Below, in pieces: positions 10,074-18,900 of a DNA stretch of 64,000 nt. Location: assembly GCA_012797815.1 (NCBI GenBank), contig JAAZOK010000115.1, forward strand, positions 1-64,000, written 5' to 3'. Source of the stretch: Chloroflexota bacterium (GTDB lineage Bacteria; Chloroflexota; Anaerolineae; Anaerolineales; Anaerolineaceae). The notes under the pieces were generated by a model that saw nothing but the letters and a program-made list of their open reading frames with translations, ran no database searches and was not told the origin of the DNA. Positions within the stretch are counted from its first letter, which is position 1, and each line of letters starts with the position of its first letter. The translations under genes and the position numbers were made by a program.

Positions 10074-11465
10074 ATGGCAAAACTAGAAACAAGATATGTC
10101 TGTCAAAATTGCGGCAGGGTCTCTGTAAAGCCGCTGGGGCGTTGCCCGCAGTGCGGAGAGTGGGACTCTATGGTGGAGGAAGTGATCCAATCTGCCGGAG
10201 CTGAGCGGAGATCCAACGCAGTTGCAACGGGCAGCGCCAGACCGTTACGGTTGGATGAGATCAGCGGGGAGAACGTGGAGCGCTGGGAGATGCGCATTGA
10301 AGAATTCGCACGCGTACTGGGCGGGGGCATCGTGCCCGGTTCGATTGTGCTGGTGGGCGGAGATCCGGGAATTGGAAAATCTACCCTATTGTTGCAGGCG
10401 GCGCTGGATTTTGCCAGAGATAAAACCGTGTTGTATGTGTCAGGGGAGGAATCCGGGCAACAGATCAAAATGCGCGCTAACCGTTTGATGGTAAAGAAAG
10501 AAGGAAAGTTATCCACAGGTTTTCCACAGCAGTTATATCTGCTGACGGAAACCGATCTGGATGCGATCCTGGCGCATGCCCAGCAAATCCACCCTCAGCT
10601 TTTAATCGTGGATTCCATTCAAACCATGTCGATGAGTGCCTTCACCTCCAGCGCCGGGTCGGTGACCCAGGTGCGTGAATGCGCTTCACGCCTGCGCGAG
10701 TTTGCCAAGGCAAGCGGGATTGCGGTATTCCTGATCGGGCATGTCACCAAAGAAGGTATGATCGCCGGACCGCGCGTGCTGGAACACATCGTGGATACCG
10801 TGCTGCAACTGGAAGGCGATCGTTTTCAGTCCTACCGGGTGCTGCGTTCGATGAAGAACCGTTTCGGACCAACCTCGGAGGTGGGCGTCTTTGAAATGCG
10901 CGAAGCGGGTATGGTGGAAGTCACTAATCCATCCGAAGCTTTCCTGGCGGAACGCATGGAAAATACCCCCGGGTCGGCAGTAGCGGTAGCGATGGAGGGG
11001 ACCCGCCCGCTGTTGATCGAAATCCAGGGGCTGACCAGCACCACCAACTTTGGCAATCCGCGGCGCACCTCCAATGGGGTCGATTTCAATCGTCTGTTGC
11101 TGGTCATTGCCGTGCTGACCCGCCGCAATCATCTGCGATTGTACGACCAGGATGTGTTCGTGAATGTGGTGGGCGGTTTTAATATGGATGAACCGGCAGC
11201 TGACCTGGCGGTCGCGGCGTCCATTGCTTCTTCCTTGCTCGATAAACCGGTACAACCGGATATGGTGCTTATTGGAGAGATAGGACTTTCGGGGGAACTG
11301 CGCTGGGTAGGGCAGATGGGTGCCCGGCTCAAAGAAGCGGCTAAAATGGGTTTCAAGAAAGCCATCATCCCCAAACGCATCCGCAAGATCGAAAAATTAC
11401 CGGACGGCATTACCGTGATCGAGGCGCGTTCACTTAACGATGCGGTAAAATCAGCACTTAGCTAA
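10074..11465 (+). CDS. radA: DNA repair protein RadA (Sms)
   Basis: A 463-residue RecA-like ATPase that promotes branch migration and processing of recombination intermediates. It has the N-terminal C4 zinc finger (C10, C13, C24, C27), Walker A GDPGIGKST near residues 97-105, the RadA-specific KNRFG motif near 262 and a C-terminal Lon-like domain with GEIGLSGELRWV. Length matches RadA (about 455). No good ribosome-binding site precedes the ATG, and a TATACT lies 14 bases upstream, so the leader must be very short. Three genes (DUF6391, holA) follow closely on the same strand. Confidence 0.97.
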   Translation: MAKLETRYVCQNCGRVSVKPLGRCPQCGEWDSMVEEVIQSAGAERRSNAVATGSARPLRLDEISGENVERWEMRIEEFARVLGGGIVPGSIVLVGGDPGIGKSTLLLQAALDFARDKTVLYVSGEESGQQIKMRANRLMVKKEGKLSTGFPQQLYLLTETDLDAILAHAQQIHPQLLIVDSIQTMSMSAFTSSAGSVTQVRECASRLREFAKASGIAVFLIGHVTKEGMIAGPRVLEHIVDTVLQLEGDRFQSYRVLRSMKNRFGPTSEVGVFEMREAGMVEVTNPSEAFLAERMENTPGSAVAVAMEGTRPLLIEIQGLTSTTNFGNPRRTSNGVDFNRLLLVIAVLTRRNHLRLYDQDVFVNVVGGFNMDEPAADLAVAASIASSLLDKPVQPDMVLIGEIGLSGELRWVGQMGARLKEAAKMGFKKAIIPKRIRKIEKLPDGITVIEARSLNDAVKSALS

Positions 11466-11485
11466 ATCAAACAAAAGAGGTCACA

Positions 11486-12004
11486 ATGGAAAACATCCTG
11501 GAAATGAACCCGGTCTGGAAGGTGCGCTCGAATCACGCTCTTGAACATGCTACCCTGCATATCTTATCAACCAAGGTGACGCGCGCACGGGTAAGCGGAA
11601 TATCGGATGCGGGAGGGTTCTGGCTGTTGGGCAACATCCCCACCGACCTGGTCATGGAAAGCGCTCGCGAAGCGTTGCAGCGTATGCAGGCAGGCGAAAC
11701 AGGGCTGGCTATACATGAAAACTGCGGCTCCAATCTGGTACCCAGCATTGTTGTTTCAGGTGGATTAGCCTGGCTGGCGATGGCGGGCACCGGCGATAGT
11801 CCGCGCAAGAAAGCTCGTCGGATCCCGCTGGCGGTACTGATGGCATTGCTGGGCTTTGAAGCTGCCAAACCGGTGGGACCGGTATTGCAATCCAAAACGA
11901 CCTCAACCGATCATTTTAACGGTATGCTGGTGAGGGAAGTGTTGTGTTATAAGCCCTACACCTTTACTGTTCATCGCGTCACCACCGAATTTCAAATGGG
12001 ATAA
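11486..12004 (+). CDS. DUF6391-like protein
   Basis: A 172-residue protein with the segment NHALEHATLHIL at about residues 19-30, which I associate with DUF6391 (known mainly from cyanobacteria and Chloroflexi). The two His and the Glu in HxxEH could bind a metal, but this is a guess. There is one moderately hydrophobic stretch near residues 89-100 and another near 112-125, so membrane association is possible. AGAGGTCACA precedes the ATG. It lies 20 bp after radA and 4 bp before holA, so it is probably co-transcribed with them. Function unknown. Confidence 0.6.
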   Translation: MENILEMNPVWKVRSNHALEHATLHILSTKVTRARVSGISDAGGFWLLGNIPTDLVMESAREALQRMQAGETGLAIHENCGSNLVPSIVVSGGLAWLAMAGTGDSPRKKARRIPLAVLMALLGFEAAKPVGPVLQSKTTSTDHFNGMLVREVLCYKPYTFTVHRVTTEFQMG

Positions 12005-12008
12005 GGAT

Positions 12009-13052
12009 ATGCCGGGAAATTCTTTGTCACCCGAAAAAGAAGACATGCGCGTGCATGTTTTTATCGGGGATGATCTGGATGCCATGACGAAAGCAGAATC
12101 TCTGTTGGTCAAAAAATTGGGAAATGCGGAGATGGCTGCTTTCAATATTGCCCGCCTGAACGGCAATACCGATGACCTGGATGAACTGGTTAAGAACATC
12201 AGCTTGTTCCCTTTTGGAAGTTCACGGCGATTGGTGATCTACGGTGACCCGCTGGCACGCATCACTTCTGCGAAAGATGTGGAACGCTGGCAGCAGATCC
12301 TGGAAAAATTACCCCCTACTGCTGAACTGGTGCTGGAATTCACGACCGGCTGGGTGAGAAAAAATAAAAATTGGATGTGGGGATCTTATGCCGACCATGC
12401 CTGGTTGAAGAAGTGGATTAAAGATAATGAAACCTGGTTGGTGCTGCAGGAGTTTCGTATTCCCTCCAAGCAGGAAATGCCGGCGCGCATCAAAGCCATG
12501 GTAGAGGAAGAAGGCGGAAGCATCGAGGAGCGCGCGGCTGGCGAGTTGGCACAGGTGGTGGGAGACGACATCCTCATGCTGCGCCAGGAAGTGAAGAAAT
12601 TGTGCCTGTCCACCAATGGCGAGCGTTCAATCAGGGTTGAGGATGTACGTGTGTTGTGCAGCAACATTCCCGAAGAAGATGTATTCAGTATGGTGGACGC
12701 CTTTGCCCAGGGAAATGCCAAACAGGCGCTGCACCATTTGAAATTGATGTTCGCGAACCAGGAATATGTATATGTATTTGCCATGGTGGTGCGCCAGTTT
12801 CGGCTGCTACTGATGGCGAAGGAAGCCTTGCAAGAGACCAGCAACGAGCCGGCCATCGCAGGAATGCTGCATGTGCATCCCTATGTGGTGAAGAAGATCG
12901 TCCAGCAGAGCCGGCGTTTTAGTTTTGAGCAGCTGGAGGATATCTACCGGGCTTTATATGATCTGGATGGCGATGTCAAGCGCGGGCTGGTGCAACCCGA
13001 TGTGGGGTTGGAAATGCTCTTCTTCGAAAAGAGCAACCGGGCAGCGCATTAA
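12009..13052 (+). CDS. holA: DNA polymerase III subunit delta
   Basis: A 347-residue clamp-loader delta subunit, which opens the DnaN ring. It shows the N-terminal IGDD start of the AAA-like domain, the SLFPFGSSRRLVIY segment typical of HolA, and the C-terminal collar part (EDVFSMVDAFAQGNAKQALHHL is longer than quoted motifs allow, key part VDAFAQGN near 235). Walker motifs are degenerate, as expected for delta. AAGGAT precedes the ATG at 12009; an internal ATG at 12045 (MRVHVFIGDD) also fits the family. Its stop overlaps the convergent galE stop by two bases. Confidence 0.88.
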   Translation: MPGNSLSPEKEDMRVHVFIGDDLDAMTKAESLLVKKLGNAEMAAFNIARLNGNTDDLDELVKNISLFPFGSSRRLVIYGDPLARITSAKDVERWQQILEKLPPTAELVLEFTTGWVRKNKNWMWGSYADHAWLKKWIKDNETWLVLQEFRIPSKQEMPARIKAMVEEEGGSIEERAAGELAQVVGDDILMLRQEVKKLCLSTNGERSIRVEDVRVLCSNIPEEDVFSMVDAFAQGNAKQALHHLKLMFANQEYVYVFAMVVRQFRLLLMAKEALQETSNEPAIAGMLHVHPYVVKKIVQQSRRFSFEQLEDIYRALYDLDGDVKRGLVQPDVGLEMLFFEKSNRAAH

Positions 13053-14062
13053 TCGTAATGCAGTAGAGTATCGCGCAGTTCGCCCCACTTGAGGGCATCT
13101 GCGATGCCCTGTTCAATTGACAATTCTGTTTTCCAATTCAATAGTTTAGCTGCCAGGTCGGCGTTGGCATAAGAGCCGGCTGAATCACCCGGGCGGCGTG
13201 GTCCCTCGCGTTTGTTGATGGGATGACCGGTGACGGATTCAAAAGCGCTGACCAGCTCGCGCACGGTGACACCGTTGCCTGAACCGAGATTGATGACCAG
13301 GTAATTCTCCGGTGGATTGCCGGCACGGCGGAAGACCCCATCAAAATCGGTGACCGCGTTAATATGAGCGCGCACCAGATCCCAGATGTGGATGTAATCG
13401 CGGATGCCGGTGCCATCGCGGGTGGGAAAGTCGGTGCCGGTGATGACGAATTCAGGGGATTGCCCTAACTGTACTTCTACCAGCTTGGCGATGACATGCG
13501 AGGGATTCTGAACGTGCAGCCCGGAGCGCATTTTGGGATCGGCTCCGATGGGATTGAAATACCGCAGCGCGATGCCATGCATACCGTAGGATTGGCAGAA
13601 ATCCTTCAGCACCATTTCCATGACCTGCTTGGTACGGGCATAGGGGTTGGTGGGATTGAGCGGGGAAGCTTCGGTGACCATAAAACCCGGCACCGTGTCG
13701 TAGATAGAAGCGGAAGAGCTGAACACGATGCGTTGGCAACCCACTTTATGCAGGGTATCGAACAGTTCTAAGGATTTGCAGACGTTTTCGTGATAATATT
13801 CGTAGGGTTTCTGGGTGGATTCGGGCACCACGATCAATGCCGCGCAGTGGATGACCGCTTCGATATCGGGATGATCCTCAAAAATGCCCTGTACCAGGGC
13901 TTTGTCGGCGATATCCCCTTTATAGAATATGCGATTAGCGGTGAACTCGGGTCGCCCTGTCGCCAGGGAATCCAGGATGATGGGAGTATGCCCACTATCT
14001 TCGAGGGCTGAACTGATGGTACTGCCGATATAACCGGCTCCTCCGGTAATGAGAAACTTCAT
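13049..14062 (-). CDS. galE: UDP-glucose 4-epimerase
   Basis: A 337-residue short-chain dehydrogenase/reductase that interconverts UDP-glucose and UDP-galactose. The NAD-binding GGAGYIGS lies at residues 7-14, the catalytic SSSASIY Ser/Thr region near 120, and the YxxxK pair at NPYARTKQ near 148-152. Length matches GalE (about 330-340). The ATG is preceded by an excellent GGAGGGAAG. It is a single gene facing holA, with the aldolase gene upstream on the same strand. Confidence 0.94.
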   Translation of the reverse strand: MKFLITGGAGYIGSTISSALEDSGHTPIILDSLATGRPEFTANRIFYKGDIADKALVQGIFEDHPDIEAVIHCAALIVVPESTQKPYEYYHENVCKSLELFDTLHKVGCQRIVFSSSASIYDTVPGFMVTEASPLNPTNPYARTKQVMEMVLKDFCQSYGMHGIALRYFNPIGADPKMRSGLHVQNPSHVIAKLVEVQLGQSPEFVITGTDFPTRDGTGIRDYIHIWDLVRAHINAVTDFDGVFRRAGNPPENYLVINLGSGNGVTVRELVSAFESVTGHPINKREGPRRPGDSAGSYANADLAAKLLNWKTELSIEQGIADALKWGELRDTLLHYD

Positions 14063-14105
14063 CTTCCCTCCAGATGTGTAAGTTTATGGGTGGTCAATGT
14101 GCTTA

Positions 14106-14744
14106 TTATACGATGCCCGTGCCAGTGGCATTGAAATCCTGCACCGCTTTTTGAGAGTATTCATTCTCCGCCAGACTTTTCAACAGGTCGAATTTGATGG
14201 TCAGGTGTTTCACACCGGCATTGGCAGCTTCGAGGACCTCTTGTTTGCTCTTGAAACTGGCTGCCAGCACTTCAATACTGTCACTGCCTGATAGCAGGTG
14301 CACGATTTTCGGTCCAAGAGTTTCTCCATCTGGCATCCATTGTTTGGCGCGATGGTGATAATAAATGGCATAGCTTGCTCCGCAGGCTTGTGCCAGCAAA
14401 GCTTGTTCGGGGGAGAAAATAGCCGTGATGGCACAGGTGTAGTCATCCGAGAGCCGGGCGGCAGCCTGAAAACCGAGTGTGGTGGCAGGGATCTTGAGGA
14501 CGAGCTGGTGCTGCAAGATGTGGTGTGCTTCGAGCGCTTCCTGCACCATTCCTTCTAAAGTGTCAGCGGTAAGCTGGTAAAAGATCGACCCGTTCACGAG
14601 CTGTGCCATTTTGTTGAGCGTCTCACGGGGAGGAAGCGGACTTTTCGCCAGCAGACTGGGATTGGTGGTGGCACCCCCGATCCAGCCCCAACTGGCGGCT
14701 TGCTGCACTTCTTCCAGGATGGCGGAATCTACATAGATGGTCAT
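14106..14744 (-). CDS. transaldolase family protein (fructose-6-phosphate aldolase-like)
   Basis: A 212-residue small transaldolase/FSA-type class I aldolase. It begins with the typical MTIYVDSA and has GGATTNPSLLAK and the Schiff-base Lys in VLKIPAT near residue 86, then HYYxR-like and C-terminal KHLTIKFDLL. Enzymes of this size are either fructose-6-phosphate aldolases or true short transaldolases; sequence alone does not decide. I use the ATG at 14744, with AGGAGC 6-7 nt upstream; the frame is open to 14840, but those residues do not resemble the family. It lies 43 bp upstream of galE. Confidence 0.88.
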   Translation of the reverse strand: MTIYVDSAILEEVQQAASWGWIGGATTNPSLLAKSPLPPRETLNKMAQLVNGSIFYQLTADTLEGMVQEALEAHHILQHQLVLKIPATTLGFQAAARLSDDYTCAITAIFSPEQALLAQACGASYAIYYHHRAKQWMPDGETLGPKIVHLLSGSDSIEVLAASFKSKQEVLEAANAGVKHLTIKFDLLKSLAENEYSQKAVQDFNATGTGIV

Positions 14745-14827
14745 AAACGTTGCTCCTACAAAGTCGCGTTCTATTATATCCTGTTCCTGGTATTGGGTAG
14801 GGAAGGATAAAAAGCTCGCAATTAATT

Positions 14828-14867
14828 GAAAAACGCACATATCCTGTGCATGGACAGCATGTGCGTT
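14828..14867 (-). terminator. rho-independent terminator of the YegP-like gene
   Basis: AACGCACAT (14832-14840) and ATGTGCGTT (14859-14867) form a 9-bp stem. Read on the minus strand the stem is followed by TTTTTC, so it ends the upstream YegP-like gene and separates it from the aldolase gene. Confidence 0.75.
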
Positions 14868-14896
14868 TCCCGACTTTTTTTATATTGAATAGTAAA

Positions 14897-15229
14897 TTAC
14901 ACGGTCAGATCTTCTACCTCGGCAGTTGGGGCGTTCTCTTTTACCGATTTGATCCCGTTCTCCATACCGGATTTGGAGTTGTACATTTCACTCTTCCCGA
15001 TGGGCTCGTTGTTCATGGCTTTCAAAATGAAGTAGGATTTCCCGTTGCTGGATTCCTTCCGTTCAAACCGGTCATCATCCTGTGAATTTTTGCGTACTGA
15101 TTCAATGCCGTTTTTTGCGCTGGCTTTGGCTTTATAGCGCTCACTGGTGAGAATGATCTCCCCGTTGCCGGCTTTCAGGTTGAACATGAACTGATCTTTA
15201 CTTTTTTTCAATACAAACTTTGCTGCCAT
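14897..15229 (-). CDS. YegP family protein (DUF1508 repeats)
   Basis: A 110-residue protein made of two DUF1508 repeats, each with a beta-strand segment, then KA.N.E.I..SE.Y..K and a K/NGI.SV.. helix (about residues 9-52 and 60-102). This matches E. coli YegP, whose function is unknown. The C-terminus is acidic. The ATG is preceded by AAGGAGATCGAA. A promoter with TATAAT and TTGTTT lies upstream and a terminator downstream, so it is monocistronic. Confidence 0.9.
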   Translation of the reverse strand: MAAKFVLKKSKDQFMFNLKAGNGEIILTSERYKAKASAKNGIESVRKNSQDDDRFERKESSNGKSYFILKAMNNEPIGKSEMYNSKSGMENGIKSVKENAPTAEVEDLTV

Positions 15230-15278
15230 TTCGATCTCCTTAATAAATTTTGTCTACACTTTAGTTTTGCTACTTATT

Positions 15279-15306
15279 ATTATACAAAGTAGGGTGAAAG
15301 AAACAA
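15279..15306 (-). promoter_or_regulatory. likely promoter of the YegP-like gene
   Basis: On the minus strand, TTGTTT (15306-15301) is separated by 16 bp from a perfect TATAAT (15284-15279), about 50 bp upstream of the start codon. The rest of the AT-rich 260-bp gap 15230-15489 shows no other clear feature except a strong GAGGAGGGG ribosome site for the next plus-strand gene. Confidence 0.45.
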
Positions 15307-15489
15307 AGTCGGCAAATACTGATGAAATATTAATAAGAGAACGAGCTGACACCGGCAGCGCAATTTTTTCTCTTGAAATGAGGCTGAGGTGATCTTTGTT
15401 ACTTTATTTCTTCCCCTGAAATATTTAAAATGAAAATGGTGTAAGGTTTTTTTCGTTCAATCGCGTTCACGGTTGGCGAGGAGGGGAAG

Positions 15490-15876
15490 ATGAAAAAGAC
15501 TGCCGTATGCCTGCTTGTATGTACACTATTGTTCCTTGCTTTCGGGATTCAGCCCGTTTATGCTGATCAGCCGGAGCCACCTCAACCTCTGGTTATTCCT
15601 GCGGAAATCAATGCTGACCCATATTCCCAAACAGTCTTTTCGCCTAATTATCAAGCAGTGTGGGAAGTGGGGGTGTTTGGGGAAGGTACAAATTATTGTA
15701 TACAAGCCTGCTGGGGTGATCCTTGTGGATGTGCATCAAGCTGTGGATATACTACAGGAACGTATTATTATTACCATCAATTCCGTTGTGGGGGTAGCAG
15801 CCCATTTTATCAAACCTGGACATTCTATAATGGACCGGGCGCCCCTGCTTATGATTCCTCAGTCGTTTATAAATGA
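15490..15876 (+). CDS. small secreted Cys-rich protein
   Basis: A 128-residue protein I do not recognise. Residues 1-25 form a clear Sec signal peptide (MKK, hydrophobic core, VYA cleavage site). The mature part of about 103 residues has six Cys, five of them within a short Gly-rich segment (about residues 73-94), and a run of Tyr (TYYYYH); three disulfides are possible. The ribosome site GAGGAGGGG is very strong, suggesting high expression. It lies 117 bp before a giant FtsX permease and its ABC ATPase on the same strand, so it could be their cargo or partner, but this is only inferred from position. Confidence 0.7.
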   Translation: MKKTAVCLLVCTLLFLAFGIQPVYADQPEPPQPLVIPAEINADPYSQTVFSPNYQAVWEVGVFGEGTNYCIQACWGDPCGCASSCGYTTGTYYYYHQFRCGGSSPFYQTWTFYNGPGAPAYDSSVVYK

Positions 15877-15993
15877 TCCGAAAAGGGCATCTCCTAAATG
15901 AAATTGTTTTCTATGAAATGGGGCATTCAATCACATTGAAAGATTAAACGATAGGCTTTAAAGAAAGCTATGCTTTCCTAATGACGTGGCTCA

Positions 15994-18900
15994 ATGAAGG
16001 TTCTCAAAATTGGGACTAACCATTTCAAATTCAAGCAAATACTGAAACCTTCCTGGTTGCAGGTGGCGGGGGTGTTCATCATTTGTTGCGGCATCAGCCT
16101 GTTTTCTGCCATGTTGCATACGGTCGAGGTCACCTCCACCGCCGAGGTCGCACAGCACTGGCGTGGCAAGTATGACATCCTGGTCAGACCCGCATCTTCG
16201 GTCTCTGACGTGGAGCGGGACACCCGTTTGGTGGAGGGAAATTATCTGGGGAGCTCTTATGGGGGCATTACGGATGAACAATACGCCTTGATCAGGAGTA
16301 TCGATGAGGTGGAAGTGGCAGCTCCGGTTGCCACGGTCGGTTATTTCGTGAATTCTACCGGTGCTGTCTTTGTGCGCCTGGATCCGGGCGAGGTGAATAC
16401 TCTGTATCGCATTACCTTCACCTGGTCGGGGGATGACCCTACCCTGCAAGATGAAGAAACGCAGGTCGCCTACTTTGCGACCACAGATTTTAGCAGAAAT
16501 TACATCCTGCGGGGCAACCTGGCTGTCGATCTGGCTATGTCCCCTGCACAACAATGGGCGTTGATGAATATAGGTATCATCCCCTCGCAGTGGGTGCTGG
16601 TGGCGGGGATCGATCCAGAGCAGGAAGCCCAGTTGATCGGGTTGGATACGGCACTTCTCGCAGGGGATTACCTGGAGGATGCTCCGCTGGAGGAGGGCTT
16701 GGAAAACAGAACGACCAAGAAGGTCAAGATCCCCCTCATCATCAACAATCAAAACTATACCGAGCTGGGCATCTCGATGAAGATCGAGGCTCTCCCGCTG
16801 GAAGGCAACGCAGAAACGATGAAGATCATCCAGATCGAGGGAGGGCAGGAGTGGCAAACCAGCCTGCGGCAAATTTATGATGCCCGTCTGGATGCAGAAG
16901 GGCAGCTTCTGCTCGATGAACAGCTTGATCTGAGCGTGGGACGAAAACCTCTGGCAATCCAATCGGTGGTCTTTAACACAAGCAGCGCTCCTGAGATCAG
17001 CAGTGATCTGCCCGGCAGCGCGTATACCACCGGCGGCGGGGTTAACATCGACCGGGATATTACCTTGCTACCAGGCAGCTATAGTTATGAGGCACAGACG
17101 CAATCCCCGTTTTCAGATGGACAACCGTTGTTTGCGCTTAAACCATTTGGAACCTGGGGGGAGATGCTGGGGTCTGAACTTGAGGTGTCGCGCGAGGGGT
17201 GGGGTGGCAGATATTATGAAAACATGCCGCTTATCCCAGACGATACCATGCTCTACCGCCCGTTGCAGGTTGTTCAGCAGAAAGGGTTCATGTTTGATGT
17301 GAAGGGCATTTATGATCTCAGTGTTATTCATGACAGCATCGACGAACTGACGTATGCCCCTCTGGGCATCTATGATCCTCCCATGGCAGAGTTGCAATAT
17401 GATGAATCTGCACAACCGCTCGCTGCACAAACCATCTTACCGGGACTGAACCCGGGGGCGCTGGTGACGCGCCCACCCCTGGCATTGACCAATCTGCAGG
17501 GCGCTCGTTATTTGAGCGGGCGGGAGGATTATATCGATGCCATTCGTGTGCGGGTGGCGGGTATGGAGGGATATTCCGAAGAAAACCTGCATAAAGTGGA
17601 ACGGGTGGCGAGTGAGATCAGCGAGCGCACGGGACTGCATGTGGATGTCATCGCCGGATCCTCCCCGCGCGATGTGTGGGTGCATGTTCCCGGTATGGGG
17701 TATCTGGAAGAAGCCTGGACCACCCTGGGCGCTGTGCAACATATCACCCAGGGCATCAATGCCATGAACATCGCACTGCTGATGGTCTTTTTGATCGTGG
17801 CAGGCGTGTTCATCGCGTTCACCACCAATGTATCTCTCATGTCCAGAATTGAGGAGATCGGGGTTTTGCGAGCGGTGGGCTGGAGAAAAACGGATGTATT
17901 CAGATACCTGTTGTCAGAACTGATCGCCATTGGTTGGATAGGAGCTATTTCTGCCGCGGGATTTTCGCTGCTGCTCACTCACGCGCTGGAAATGACCCCG
18001 TCTCCGTTCCCAATCATCGGCACTGCGCTGGCAATCCCCCTGCTTTATACAGTTTCCGGCATCCCTGTGATTCGGCGGGTGGTGCAGAAAACACCGTATG
18101 AATTGCTTCAAAGAGGTGAATTTTCCCACCAGCCCCGGGCTGCGAAGCGAACAGGTAAAAAACTCACTTTCTCCCGTTTCTTTCTCAACCAGTTCACGCG
18201 GCGCAGGAATCGCAATATTTTCACTTCCCTGACATTTTCAGCTGCCATTGCGCTGCTCAATCTGGTCGTAAATATCCTGTTAAATCTGCAGGGCATCCTG
18301 CAAGTCACTTTGTTGGGACAATTCATCGCGCTGCGCTTGCGGGCTTATCATTTTGTGATCGTGGGGATTGCTCTGGTGATGGGCATGCTGGTGATGTACG
18401 AAAATCTGATGCTGGGCGTACGGGAACGAGAGAACGAATTCAAATTCTTGCATGCCGCAGGTTGGAAGAAGCACCATATCTCCCGGTGGATCGTTCTCGA
18501 GAGTGCTTTTCTCAGTGGGCTGGGAGGAATTGTCGGAAGTACACTGGGAACGCTGATCTTCTGGGTGTTTTCAGGCACTTTCACGACCAATATGCTCGTC
18601 ATTTTTGCTGCCAGCTTGCTGGGGTCTTTGCTCATCGGGATCGTCATCGCCGTGCAGCCGGCGCGCAAGATCCCCCAACGACTGTTTCTGCGCTATAAGG
18701 TGAATGGTGAGGGAACCGGAAAGAAAACGAACCCCTTGCTGCTGGTCGCTCTGCTGCTGGTGATCCTGGCAGGGATCACCTTTTGGGTGGGCAGAGGCTC
18801 GCTGCTACCGCAAAGCTGGTCCAGAAGCACGCCTGCAGAGGAAACGCTTTACGACCAATTTGGGATCGATAGCGCGGCGATGATGACCACCATCGAGAAT

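Noticed and set aside
15991-16962. 323-codon antisense ORF over the giant permease
   Set aside because: Composition is that of a shadow frame; the plus-strand protein shows clear FtsX features throughout.
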